Source: Rhyzopertha dominica (lineage: Eukaryota; Arthropoda; Insecta; Coleoptera; Bostrichidae). From it: a stretch of DNA of 64,000 bases. The stretch is taken from contig QCXZ01000086.1 in assembly GCA_025024175.1 (NCBI GenBank), positions 930,001 through 994,000 on the forward strand, given 5' to 3'. The notes under the pieces are model-generated. The model was given only the letters and a program-made list of their open reading frames with translations, was not told where the DNA came from and ran no database searches. Shown one piece after another: positions 33,600 to 45,238 of this stretch (the stretch's first letter is position 1; the number at the start of each line of letters is the position of its first letter). The translations under genes were made by a program, and so were the position numbers.

Positions 33600-33953
33600 T
33601 TAATATTGGTCTATAAATGGTCTTGTATACTGTCCTTTTTGTTTTTCACTTATTTCCTTTTTAATTATTAACGTTCTATTTAGTGAGTGGCACACCTTTA
33701 TTGCACTAGTGATTCCTTCATTTATTTCTTCATCCATACTTCCATTGCTTTGTATTGTAACTCCTAGGTACTTAAAACTTTTAACCTGTTCTATTTGTTT
33801 CCCATTTATTGTTTTGTCTATCTTTTTGTCCTCCTTTCCTATGACCATTGTTTTAGTCTTGCTCGTATTTATTAACATTTTACGTTTTGTTAGTTCATTC
33901 TCCCACAACTCTACATTTTGTTGTAACTTTTCTTCACTTTCTGCACAGATCAT
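33600..33953 (-). pseudogene. RTE-like RT, thumb region
   Basis: 117 codons starting just after the damaged YADD block. KTKTMVIGKED and SFKYLGVTIQSNGSM are the diagnostic blocks. The last dozen codons are out of frame because of the indel near 33650. Confidence 0.9.
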
Positions 33954-34050
33954 CAGATCATACGCATTCTGCTAGCTTTATCACCTTTAATTTTCTGTAC
34001 CCTAATTTGACTTCGTTGGCCTTGTTTTTGACATACATAATAGTGTAAAT

Positions 34051-35293
34051 ATGTCGAAAACACTTGGTCTTAGGTATAAGACATGGTATATATGTAAAAT
34101 ATACCTAGAATATTGTGTAGGATAGAAAAATGTAATAATATATAGGTATAACCGGATGTACTACCATCTAGAAAATATTTTAACCCTGTCTCTCCCATCG
34201 ATTTTAGTACGCTGCCCAGTTTTTAGATTTTTCCTAATTCCAGTTTTCTATATATGGATGCAGGCGGTTCACACATTTTGTATAGATTTGTCAATTCGAT
34301 AAACGTTGTGAGAAAGTTGTTTTATAAACTGTAAATTGGTAGCTAGGAAGTTTGAAAGGCTAAACCTATTTTATTTTGCTTTGGGAGGGACCCAATATGT
34401 GGGCACTTCCTTTATCAGCTGGTGTTCAATTTGGTAAGCTTCCCAAACCCACCTGGTGGAATCACCCTTAAGCGCCGAACAGAGCTTCTATAAAATTATA
34501 AGGGTCGCCGCTTTGATGTCCGCTGAAATCGAAATCGAAACACTGACGAAACAAGATTTGCACCCAGGGCACATAACTGTCGGGAATCCAGGATCTTCTT
34601 CTGTAAGTGTCCGTCTTTACATCCCTGGATAACCGGCGAGGGATAGGACGGAGCAAATAAATTGTACGCGTCGAATTCCATTTCCCTTTGGGCTGAGCAT
34701 CCTCACAAAAGTCAAAAATCTGATTTTATGCCGGCCCGTTCCCCCCCAGCAATTACATATCTTACAAAAGAGAAAATATAGAGCGCGCCGGGCCGATAAA
34801 TAATAACCAAAAATTTCATCAGTTTTTTTTTGTCCTCTCAAAAGCCCGGGTCGGCTACGTTTCATTTCGCCTGTGGCACATCGATTTTACTTTCATCCTC
34901 GTATCTGAAGTCAATTGACCTTTCTATTGAATGGGTTATGGTGTCGGGCCAGCGCTTGCGTCGACAGAACACCGGCGTCCTGCGACGTCACCACCATTAC
35001 GATGACAAAACGTCCTTTTCATGTATTCCGTCATCATCTCAATGCCACACTCCAGGGCGCTTCTCCCTTTCCGATATAAAATTAAATTGAGCTTCCGCCG
35101 TAGCCAACACACAGAAAAGAAGGGCTAACTAGGACGAGCTCCCCTAAAGCTGCCTGAAGATAAAAAAAGCTTGACTCATTTTCTTGTTAATTAGTGCTAG
35201 TTGATTATTATTCACGTCACGGGGAAAATGTCTTTCGTTGCGTTGGGATTGTTAAGCCTTCATAAGTGGTATATCAAATCTTGGTTTTCTTAA
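34051..35293. other. Intergenic; GC-richer island 34440-35130
   Basis: The island has overlapping frames on both strands (for example 34830-35090 +, 34617-34865 -) without recognised domains. The flanks are AT-rich. Confidence 0.3.
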
Positions 35294-35400
35294 GTTTCGC
35301 CTCCTCTTGTAATGGGCATCATCAGGACATGAATAAGGGAATATAGCTTATATAGTCCTGAAGATGCACCTTACAAAGCAGAAGAAATAGATCGTGAAAG
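35294..35400. ncRNA. Two opposed hammerhead-like motifs
   Basis: On the minus strand 35325-35294 reads CTGATGATGCCC...GGCGAAAC (intact CTGATGA core). On the plus strand 35358-35399 reads CTGAAGATGCACC...GTGAAAG. The two are divergent, about 30 bp apart, like the ends of two terminal repeats placed back to back. The minus copy is related to 2668-2704. Confidence 0.35.
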
Positions 35401-36034
35401 CTTATACTTTCAGGCTATAGCGAGTGTAAACTACAACAGGAACTCTCTTTTTTTATTCTTCCAGAAATTCCAGACCTGTTTTTTTATTCTGACGCCTGCT
35501 ACTATACCGGGTGTAAATGAAACCTGGCTTACTTCTTAAATTGCTATTATTTTTTTAGCTAGTAAAAAGAAATTTGGAGTATGTCATATATCAGAATGAC
35601 CCTAACTTTCGATTTTTAAATGGAACGCTAGGTATATTTTTGCATATTTGGATTCTCTGGTAAATTTTAAATACAAAAAAACCTACCTTGGTTAGATTTA
35701 ATTAATTAAGACGCATTATCTAATACAATTACTGCACTGACCGGAAGCTTTTGTAGCAGTTAATTCTCAAACCAATTTTCAAAAACTTTTTTTGTTACCA
35801 ACATAAATTTTGGGTAAACTAGTACGTTTTATATTAGTTTATCCTCCTTGTGTTGCCTTATATTTCATTCGCACGTTATAGCTTAGATTAAGTTGTTATG
35901 TTGCTAAATCTCAATTTAAATATAATATGTTTATAACTTTATAAGCTCTTAGAATTCTCATTGATGGTTGTTGACGCTCGAGAGTAATTTTGCCAGCATT
36001 GAGTTAATATAAGATTTAGTCATGGGGGTACCCA
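35401..36034. repeat. Dispersed repeat pieces
   Basis: ACCGGGTGTAAATGAAACC at about 35507 resembles the TACAGGGTGT ends of many insect repeats. 35705-35790 matches 4545-4620. The rest is AT-rich and unassigned. Confidence 0.4.
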
Positions 36035-37125
36035 GCTTCTGGTCTAGAGGAGGGCAAAGCAGGAACGTCCTGTAGAGTATAATTCAGTATAAATGAAAAT
36101 AATACATGTTTGTAATATACAGGTACTTAAGTAATAATTAATGAAGTATTTATTCCATGAGTAATCTTCGTGGATTTTCTGCAAGGCGACTTAAAACATC
36201 TTCTGTGAAATAAAAACCCAAATTGTTTATATATTCTCTATGTACACTGATCATACAAAGCCCCTTTATTACTAATTCCGTTATTGATGGACTCAGTTAG
36301 GTGAGGCGCATTCAGTTGCATCGCTCTTGCGTTTAACAAAAAATAAGTTGATAAATTTTATTTGGGAGAATAAAGATCCGTGATCCACATAATGTATAAT
36401 GGTATCATACAAAGTACCAAAGGAACATAAATTTCGCCTTAAAAGTTCTACTAATAGGAGCACGATTTCTGATTCATAATTAGCACATATCAAAGACTAA
36501 TGCATTAACCGATGCGCTTTTAGTACAGTTTCAACTTCTCACACCAGAAGCATTAGAAATTTAAGGTGGGAGTTCATATGTATAGGTGCTAAAGAAACAA
36601 TTATAGTAATTTTTACTCGCCAGAGAACGAGACTCGATGGATAACTAACATTATTAAAACTCAGAATGACAAATGCCTCAGCATTATGCGTCAAGCTAAC
36701 CTTCTTAGATCGCCAGTGAATTGCTCTCAAAAATTTACCGACTATTTAATATTTTAACCAAATTAAGCTTCATTTAAATAAACTGAAATATATTAGTTGC
36801 ATTTTTAACAACAAACCGGGTTTTAATTCGTGCTAATAATGCTTTTACTGGATTCCTAAAACTTATATTAAATAAATTGACTTTCATAAACGTGAGTTCG
36901 GATGGATTTTTATTTTTTTTTGTTTTTTGGATTAATTGGTAAAATGTAATGTGAATTTAGAAATTTGGTACAAAAGTTGGAGTTATCACCGAATATATGA
37001 CAGATTCTGATGTGATTCCAATAACAGTAGTTAGTTGAACAATATTTATAGGAGAAGGTCATTTGCAAGAGTCAAATATGAGTTCTGGATGAAACTCGCC
37101 CATAAATTTTACTGTATTTACAATT
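36035..37125 (+). mobile_element. Jockey-like element middle part (copy B, inverted to A)
   Basis: This segment is the inverse of 29850-31015, with single-base differences throughout and an extra ~45 bp near 36880-36930 on this side. Element orientation is +: near 37060-37100 it reads FARVKYEFWMKLAHKFYCIY, the linker block before the RT of jockey-like ORF2. The open frame 36539-36730 on the minus strand matches 30389-30580 (+) but differs at about a fifth of residues, so those frames are not under protein-level constraint. Confidence 0.75.
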
Positions 37126-38337
37126 TTTTAAATAAGACGATTTTTAGATGTACACAAATAATTAACCAGCTAAATGTATGGGAAATTGGAAGGGCGCAGA
37201 GTTGGCAACCCAGGTCCAGGGAAGGGCAGCTGCCCCCCTTGCCCCTCCATGGATTTAGTTTTGTTATCGCTATATTGCAATTGCAAGAGAACGAAAAAAG
37301 TGAGCGAGAAGTTTTAGTTTTCAGAGAGGTTCTCACCCTCGCCAGCAAAGCAGACGTTGCTTCAGAATCAGGGGGTCCAGAATAATATACTCCAACGTTC
37401 GGGCCATCATTATAAAAATCGTTAACATAATAAATATTTAAGATATGCCGCTTGCTAGGGGATGACACGGGCTGATAAAAAAGTATCGATTTCAGATTTC
37501 AGCCGTGGTTGCGTCACTTCCAGTAATGAAACTTACAGGGGCGTAAAGTTACCCGACACAAAAAATGCGGGAATGCGAAAGTTCCGTTGAAGTGCAGCAC
37601 ATATTTGTCGCATTCAGGTTTTATGCGTGCGATGGCGAGGGGTGGCGCTCGCCCCCGAGATGGCCCCATATAGACCGCTTCCAATATCGTAAACTAAAAA
37701 CTTTTTTCGGTCTCATGAGCGCCGACTGAAATTATGATTGTCAGTCAGTTTTCAACACCTAAGCGGGGGGCGTAAAGCATGTTACATTTAAAATATTTTT
37801 ATTCCTTGTGTTCGAAACTCTCGCCAGTGTTTGTATTACTGTCGTAACTTTTTATGGTAGGAAATGTGCGCACCAGAATTTTAAAACTTATTTTTACGTC
37901 CCTCTACAAACCGTATCCCGGGAAATCCCACTGTATTTTTATACCCCGTTTGAGGAGGGAATTTATTCATTTCACACTTACGAGGCATATTTCATGGCAC
38001 CTCGTGATGGTCAGTGACGTGTCGGACAACCGTTGTAATTACAAAAGGGACTGACATCTCTGAGCATTAAAAAAACCGCTTCAGTGTATAAACTCCGGAT
38101 TTAGAAGTACGGGCGGCCGCGAGTTCGGCTATGACAGAGCTTTTAATTAAACGTACGTACAAAGTGGTTACAAAGATGCATCCTGATAGTCAGCGGTGCG
38201 ATTCCTGTAATTTTTAAGGGTTTCTGCACATTACTGTAGCAAAAAATTAAGTATCTTTAAANAGAAAGTCGCCAAAGCTTTCTTTTAAACTACTAAACAG
38301 CAATACTTTGTTATTCAGGAGGAAGGGTCCACAAAAA
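37126..38337. other. Intergenic; GC-richer island 37160-38180
   Basis: The island contains a cytosine run with GGGCAGCTGCCCCCCTTGCC near 37225 and no recognised gene. The overlapping frames on both strands around 37118-37468 are mutual shadows. Confidence 0.3.
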
Positions 38338-39178
38338 ATCTCTAAATCCGTCAACCTGCAAACTTCAGATTTACCAAATCCTCTTAACATACTTCCTCCA
38401 AATGAAATAAGGTTATATTCCGATCACTGTCCTGTCTCTGATCGTGATTTTGTATACTGTGGAATTACAATTCTTGAATCGAATCAAAGTCTGGTCTATA
38501 AAATAATTCGATCTTATATGCCAGCTAATTTGCATAACGCGTTTGTTTGAATGTGGTCTTGGTAGAATGTTTCATATAGCTAATATCGAGGAAAAAGTAC
38601 TTTATTTCAATACAATCTTATTGGTTGTGTTTGACCGTTATGCTCCAATTAAAACCATAAAAATTACTAAGGCACCATATCCATGATAATGATATCTGAT
38701 GTCGCTGAGAGATAGGGCTAAGGCAAAGTATAGACATACTAGAAATATAGAGGATTGGGATTATTATGTCATTGAGAAACGTTACAAACCCAAACAATTA
38801 AACGAACTGACGTCACTTATTATTGTTAATTATAATTCGTGTATTCGTGTGCATCTTGATAATTCTGAATTATTTTTGAAATATTTTTTGATGTAATCTG
38901 GCAGAAATCATCGCATTCTATAAGTCCTCTAGAAAAGAACGATTTGATGAATTATTTTAATTGAAGTTGATTGATGACGATACCGGTTTTTAGCATTAAA
39001 TAAGTCTGATTCGGTAGGCCTAGATGGTGTCTCTGATAATATTGAAAGTCTTATATCTTTTTGTATTAAAATACTTAGTACATGTCTTAAATTGCTGTTT
39101 TCTAGAGGGTTATTTCCCAAATCTCCAAAACAGCTGAAATCATCCAAGGAGATAGATTTTGACTTGCTGGTTCAGAAA
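38338..39178 (+). mobile_element. Non-LTR element: endonuclease end to RT start
   Basis: On +, with frameshifts, the order is: LNILPPNEIRLYSDHCPVSD (end of the endonuclease, SDHxPV being the conserved SDH histidine block), ANIEEKVLYFNTILL, FDRYAPIKTIKITKAPYP, SLRDRAKAKYRHTRNIEDWD (the linker with LRxRxxAxxxxxxxxxxxWxxY), and KSDSVGLDGVSDNIESLISF with LFSRGLFPKSPKQ (the first RT block, GxDGIxxxxI...GxFPxxWK). The sequence ends 13 bp before a MITE at 39191. It is dead. Confidence 0.85.
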
Positions 39179-39190
39179 ATATAAACATTA

Positions 39191-39297
39191 GGGGTCTCAG
39201 ACTTCCGGTTTAGGAAATACGACCGGATTTATTATCCGGATGCCAGATTCTAGCTCATTAAATCGTTGGTATTTCCAAAACCGGAAGTCTGAGACCC
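39191..39297. mobile_element. 107-bp PIF/Harbinger-type MITE with TTA duplication
   Basis: The terminal inverted repeats GGGGTCTCAGACTTCCGG (39191) and CCGGAAGTCTGAGACCC (ending 39297) extend about 36 bp inward with few mismatches. They are flanked by TTA at 39188-39190 and at 39298-39300. A 3-bp TWA target duplication with GGG-starting ends is the hallmark of PIF/Harbinger elements. The short centre contains a TCCGGATAAT-type palindrome. There is no coding capacity. Confidence 0.9.
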
Positions 39298-40539
39298 TTA
39301 TTGTTATAGCATTTTTACATTATGTAGGATTTGGTACTAAGTAATGTAAGTAAATTGGTCAATTTAAAATTGATATTTCCGTATAAGAATCTACTAACGA
39401 TAGAAGCAAAGAAGATGCTTTGTGATTCACTTATCCTTTGTCTTTTTCAACTTCTGCTGTATGAATCTTAAGTCAACAATGGCTACTGTATAATGGCATT
39501 ACTTATGTTTAGGCAATTAACTGTTTGTTTTGTATTATGAATCTGAAATATTAGATTTCATTTTTATTCTTTTAATTTCTACTTTTTCGTTATAAAACAA
39601 CAGGCTGATTTTCAGCCGTGCTGAACCTCGGTATTTGACATTCTTTATATTTTAAAACACAATAATGTAACCCTCTTAAGTTTGACATACAATTTCTTAC
39701 TATTATTAAAAAGAGTTGCGGGGAAAATGTTTCCACGAACACTGAAAATTAGCACCCGTACGCGAATTATGTGCCGTGTAAACCAGCACAAAGCAGCTTT
39801 TTCAGTAATTTCCCGGTGTATTCAGCGTCAACCTTATTAGGCCATTATTGACTTTGTACGCAAGAGTTAATACTGGCTAGCGGTCGGTACATTACCAATA
39901 ATTAGCAGTAGACTAACAATGATCTATTGTGATGTTTACCTAGGCGTGAAAACTGAGGTTATAACGTGTACGCGTTTTGCTTTCAACGCCCGCGTACTTG
40001 TGCAGTAATTGCCATGTGTGTTAGTGAAAAGTGCCAATCAAAATCACTTAATTAACACTGTACATTGTTTACCTATTCGGTGGGGCGAAGGCTTCCAGGC
40101 GGGTTAATTAATAATTTTGTTAATCATCTGTATGTTAATACAAAGGTATAGTAGTGAAGCTTCAACAAGTTCATTTATATAGTGTAGCGTGCACTTTTAC
40201 CGGCGCTAGTAATATTCTTTAAAGTACCAGCACGCGCCATCTGTTCACAGAACTCTCAATATATTTCTTATAACTTTTCTTGTAACAATTTTTATTCGGG
40301 ACTAGTGGGACATTGATAAAAGTGGCTACGTGCGTTTCACACGTTTATCTCTGAGCAGCTTGCTAAATTGTTATAAATTAAGTCGAAAACGTCAAAATAT
40401 ACCGGCAATTTGCAATCTCTGAATCTTTGACGCGACGTACATTGCAAGTATACAAGCCACAGCCAGAGCACTAACGAGGCCGCACACCAACACAGGTATA
40501 TATCTTTTTTTTTACTCTCACTTAAAATTTTGCATTCCT
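39298..40539. other. Intergenic; GC-richer island 39740-40260
   Basis: 39298-39720 is AT-rich. The island has no coding frame of note. Confidence 0.35.
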
Positions 40540-40574
40540 AACGTTTCGCTGTACGTACTTAACACAGGCCTCAG
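40540..40574 (-). ncRNA. Hammerhead-like motif (weak)
   Basis: The minus strand reads CTGAGGCCTGT, GTTAAGTACGT, ACAGCGAAACGTT. The CTGT/ACAG stem and the GAAAC-GTT end fit the design, but the core is altered (CTGAGGC). Confidence 0.25.
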
Positions 40575-40672
40575 AGTCAGGAGAAGCCTCAAAATTAGGA
40601 GAAGGCTAAAACTCCAAGTCAAAGTCCAGGAGAAGCTTCAAAGTCAGGATAGAGCTCAAAATCAGAAAACCA
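40569..40672 (+). repeat. Imperfect 18-bp tandem repeat
   Basis: About five units of the type CCTCAGAGTCAGGAGAAG, in order at 40569, 40587, 40605 (with an insertion), 40636 and 40655. It lies directly beside the hammerhead-like motif. Confidence 0.7.
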
Positions 40673-41487
40673 CTTTAGAGGTCCTTTTTTCTGGAAGTTG
40701 CCAAGTCAGGTGCACTACAGGCCACAAAGCGATCACGTGAAGGAATCCGCACCGGCTTAGATTTCAGCTAAGTGAAAGCTATTATCGTATATTCTTTATT
40801 TATTATCCAAAATATCAATTTAAAGTCATTTTCGCATTAAACATCTAAGTTAAAATCTTGAGTGTGAGGAAACCATACGTATGGGCTCTAGCTCCGTTTT
40901 GTACAACATCATTGCTCAAATCTGTCAAACTTGATTTCAATATATATAACTTTAGCACACAGCTTTTTTTTTGATTTATTGGTTGGTCAATGTGTGCATG
41001 CTACCATTTTTTTTAACAATCAATTGGCGCCCAATTTATTTTCTATTTTAATAACGAGCCCACCCCGCTCTCCAGACAACCACACGAGCCGCCGTACGCT
41101 CTGTGTAACCAGGTAGGTTATACAAGAGTTTAATGCCGAGCGGCGGTGCGCTGAATTTTCAGGATGAGCGAGAGCGGCGTTTCCTGCAAAAGTGTAACAG
41201 TGGCGTAGTTTCAGATTTTGCACCCCTCTGCCAATGGAACACCACAGTATCAAACCTGAAGTTATTAGTGATGTAACTGCAAACTATGTGATACTGCGCG
41301 TACTAGCAATCCTTGGACATCCTGAGAAATCGTCTAAATATACTTTTAATTGTTAGAAATTCCAGAAATCAGCAAGCGATTACTGTAATTTTGCAATACT
41401 GTTTCGACTAGTTAAAAGTTTATTTATTATTATTATGGAGATCAATCATTATCAGTTCTATACATAGATCAGATCTGAAATGGGCAT
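40673..41487. other. Intergenic; (TTA)n run near 41421-41436
   Basis: No gene was recognised. A short (TTA)n run at 41421-41436 could be the tail of a minus-strand non-LTR scrap upstream of it in that orientation. Confidence 0.35.
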
Positions 41488-41652
41488 TTACATCAGCACC
41501 AAAGCTGTTATAAGGAGATTTGGTATTGTTACAGTTTTCAGTTTTTTAATTTCATTTATTGTATCACGAACAAGAGCAGAAAAAATGCTTGTTTCTCTAC
41601 TTATAGCTGATTTTACCAGATTTCTTAATTCTTTATATATCCATGCCGCACG
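41488..41652 (-). pseudogene. Possible non-LTR linker fragment
   Basis: 54 open codons on the minus strand include AAWIYKELRNLVKSAISRE and DTINEIKKLKTVTIPNLL. The pattern resembles the linker of jockey-like ORF2 proteins (PWxxxELRxLxxxK...WxxLKKLN...IPxxL), and a (TTA)n run follows 50 bp downstream in this orientation. Without a catalytic motif the assignment is tentative. Confidence 0.35.
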
Positions 41653-44600
41653 TATTGGACCGTGTAATCAATAAGAAATAATTTTGCAGTAATCCTATAG
41701 ATTCGTTATATTTATAAACCCTTTTAATTTAAAAAAAATCGAAGTTTAAATCCGGTTTTAAATAATTAGTTCATATGGAATTGAAAAAAAAATAATTCAC
41801 GAAAAATCCTCAACTCTCTTCAATCAGCTGGTTTCTATCGTCATAATAAAACTACTAGTCAAGTTATAGAGCTTTGACGGCTTCATCTATCAAACTAGTA
41901 TTTACTTTACAACACGTGCATGATCCGATTATGTCTGCGAGATCGAAAGGAAGCTGAACTGTGTACGTATGTTCCGTAAAAGATCGCCTACATGCCTTCC
42001 AATAAGATTTCCCACCTCTGCTTCGGAGTGCAAGAAGTTTCCGAACTGAGTAGCTCGTTGCCAGGGCAGCAGGAAAACAAAAGCAGGACGAAGATATGGG
42101 AGCGGGCCGAGAAGTCAGGCAAATTATGATTGGTAATCCATCAATCGACAACATGGACACAGGCCAGAAAATTACAAAAGTGTAACTCGGAGATGTTTTC
42201 CAAATAACGGAGAAGGTAAACATTGATGGAGTGCCCGGACTGGTTTTGTTGGTTTGCCCACATGCAGCATAAGATGCATCTTAAAAAGGTCTAGAAGAGT
42301 TTGTATTTCCATTTTTTGGCAACCAATATTAGCGTAGATTCAAACTGATACATTTCAAACCGCACTTCAGTACGTTCTGCATTTTAAACAATGGTGCGTG
42401 TGGTAAGCCCACAGCTGAAAAACATAACATTGTTTGCTTTTGCGATAATTTTAATGAATACGAAGTTAGCATAAATAATACAATGATAAACTGTATTTGT
42501 TTGACATATTATTCAGCGAATGTAGCATTCACGCTAGATATTTTTGGTATGTAACCCGCTTGCGACAATTCATATCAATTAGTGCAAATTAGTCCGTATA
42601 TAAAAAAAATTTCTCGTACAGTGGATCCCAGTTTTACGGGCTTGTTATTTAGATTGTCCTTTTAGTTTTTTGTAGTGAAATAGAGCTTGCTTTAGTTAGT
42701 CTGTAGCCGAAGTCTTGGAAAATAAATGATTTATTTATTTACTATTTATAATAATGTTTATATTTATTGGAACACTTCATTGAAAATCCTTCGAAAGCTC
42801 TAGGATCGTCATTATTGGTGTGATACGAAATCTACGAAGCAGAAGTGTTCAAATTCGACAACCGGATGCCAACAATTTTTATGTACATCGAAAAATGAGA
42901 ATATTCTGTATGGTCGTTGAATATTTGGGTAAATCCCGAGGTGAAAGAAAGATTACGGTACGTTTTTAAGTAACGATCGAAATTTGCCATCGCGTTCTGC
43001 AATCCCTTGTGCTGCGACTGAAATTTATGGCTGCCCGAATTCATTTAATAAAGCGACTTTTTAATTGGGGCTTAACGTTTTTCTTCTAGAGCGAACCACT
43101 TCCCACAGAAATGAAATATTTGATCCATATTAACGCTAACTTTTAGTATAGTTAATTTGATGTCGCGAAAACCTGCGGCATTCGTAATATATGATTTGGC
43201 CTAGATGGACGCTAGCGTCATTCTTATATCGCACAATAGTGGAATAAAGCGTCCTACAACGCCCTGAAATTTGCATGCGTTTTATGGGCGGTCGCTGCAT
43301 TTTATATTGCATTTTCTGGCTTGTGTACCTCCTCATTTCGAGCCCAGCGTTTATAATCAACCTCCACACTCATATTCATTTACGTTCTTGACATCATACT
43401 AACAGCTTAATGCTTTTCAGGTGAGTGCCCCCTTCCGTCTACACATCACGTAAGTTTTGTGTTTATTTTAGTGCAGGCATGCCTAGAATTCTCGTGGAGA
43501 CAAAGCCACAAACAGAATTTCTTCGCTACTCCGACCGTAATTCGATTCTACGCGTGCCACAGAAAATTTTAATGTAAGAGGGATTTAATAACGCACCGGC
43601 GTTGCCGAGTGGCATACACTATACATTTCACTTCTTTGTGTACTTTGAAAATGGCATTGTATTAATGATGCACGTAATTGCAAGGTATCGCACCTCAAAA
43701 TTATTATTCCGTCACTCTTTTAGTGCAAAATTGTATATTTCTTCGGGAGCTTGATTTATAAACTTTTCTGGTCAAACGTCTTCGCTTTCTTAGGTTAATA
43801 GCCTTTCGATTAGCTTTTTAAAATCGCGAACAAAGTTATAAACCTAAAAAACGAAATTTTTATCTCTCTTTAAAAAAAGCAAATAGGGTGTATTTAAGCT
43901 TTGAAATTGTAGACCATAAAGACGGAGCGTGTATTTTTATATTAATCAGTTAAAAAAATAAGCGACTACCACTCCTCTAGTCGCAACATTAACATTTCTG
44001 TTCTTTTTTCACGACAAAAATTTGCGATCCTGACGTCTCTGTTTTTAGATTTTGACGAGAGTAGAGTAAATGTAGTTGCATTAGCTTTTACCAGAATTGA
44101 ATACACTATACATCACTCGAAGGAAACTAAATCACTCATTTGTGTGTCGTTGCCTTAATAAGCAAAATAAAATTTTGTTTGCTTTTCTACTATTTTACGG
44201 TTTACAGTGATAAAGCCTCCCATCAGTTGTTTGGTAGTTTTTTCGTGCCTCATTACTAGTTAATATATTACTTTTTGCCTGCTCTTTACTTTTTCCATGC
44301 TATCTGGTACCAGCTTAACAACGGTCTTTAGCTATCTTAACAATCAAGTTAGTTATTATTACAAAGTTCCACGGGTTTCACTTGTACATCCTAAAAATGG
44401 TTTTAGATAGGCTTTTTCATTAGTTTCGATGTTTTTCGTTACAGTTTACAGTATATGTCTGAGGGGATGACGTGTCATGAAAGCATTCCAAGGGTGTATT
44501 TCAGAAACTGTGAATTTGGCAATATCGCGTCGGCAAACATCACACGGGTCATGTGCGCGTCCTGGCAAGACGAATTTCGACAAAGATATAATTTATTGAA

Positions 44601-45238
44601 GCATATGTAATCAAATGTTTCATAATGGTGGGGCTTACATAAACTTAAGCCTCCTGCAACCGTCGTAATAGGGTAGATTACGGCTTAATTCCATTACCTA
44701 TAGAGGAGCAATTGGTTTATAATCTAAGTGGCATTTTGCCCCGGCTAATAACGTCCGCGTTGCCGTTTATAATTTATAAGGGGTGTTTCTTCCGACTAAT
44801 GACTGGATTGTAAGAGGCAAACAAGGGTAGATACTTTTACGGGGTGTTGAAGATATATTTTATGAAGCTNTAATGTATAATCTTTGCTTTTTTAAGCACA
44901 CCTGAANACACCCTGAACAAAAAAGCAATTGTCCCCCGTTAAGAATATAAATACGTATTTTTGTAATAACTGTATATAAGTAGTTTTTCCTAAAACATTG
45001 TAAATATGTTTTTGATAATTGTGTACTTAGAAATAAATTAAGCAGTCACCTATAAAATGACGTTGAATTTTCTGTTGTATCGATAAAAAACTGGGCCTGG
45101 TTTTGAATTCAATTCATTTTTATGCAAATGTAAGGCGACATGATGTAGATATGTAATTACTAATAATCCTGTTGATCTATTTGTGGAGGGTAAACGAGCC
45201 TAATAGTAATAATTAATGAATCACATACAATAGTCGTA
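41653..45238. other. Long intergenic stretch with GC-richer islands
   Basis: GC-richer islands lie at 41860-42240, 42820-43720 and 44460-44840, separated by AT-rich DNA. Frames such as 41864-42223 (-, 119 codons) and 42832-43369 (-) have no known motifs. The stretch 42595-42740 (TATATAAA, then AATAAA) could be an LTR-like or 3'-end sequence, but no partner was found. Confidence 0.3.

Larger units (their letters stand above)
33175..34050 (-). mobile_element. RTE-like element, 5'-truncated, relatively young
   Basis: Minus-strand reading gives, from about 34040: VKLGYRKLKVIKLA, the YADD region with about two codons deleted (AYDLMICAESEE), LQQNVELWENELTKRKMLIN, SFKYLGVTIQSNGSMDEEIN, then after a one-base shift TYGSESWVLSDRLL, YLRRLKGVTRIDRIREE, KLKWFGHLVRM and GKKRRGRPQKTW, to a stop at 33229. 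A short 3' UTR ends near CCTATGGGTAAAAAAAGG (about 33175). This is the complete C-terminal half of an RTE-like RT. One frameshift in ~230 codons makes it the best-preserved element here. Confidence 0.9.

Noticed and set aside
33287..33975. Plus-strand ORFs of 88-109 codons
   Set aside because: Antisense shadows of the RTE-like reverse transcriptase read clearly on the minus strand.
37035..37468. 116-codon ORFs on both strands
   Set aside because: They span the end of copy B and unrelated flanking DNA and overlap each other in antisense. Only FARVKYEFWMK near the start is meaningful.
42595..42740. Solo LTR (TATATAAA followed by AATAAA)
   Set aside because: No TG...CA ends, no second copy and no target duplication could be found.
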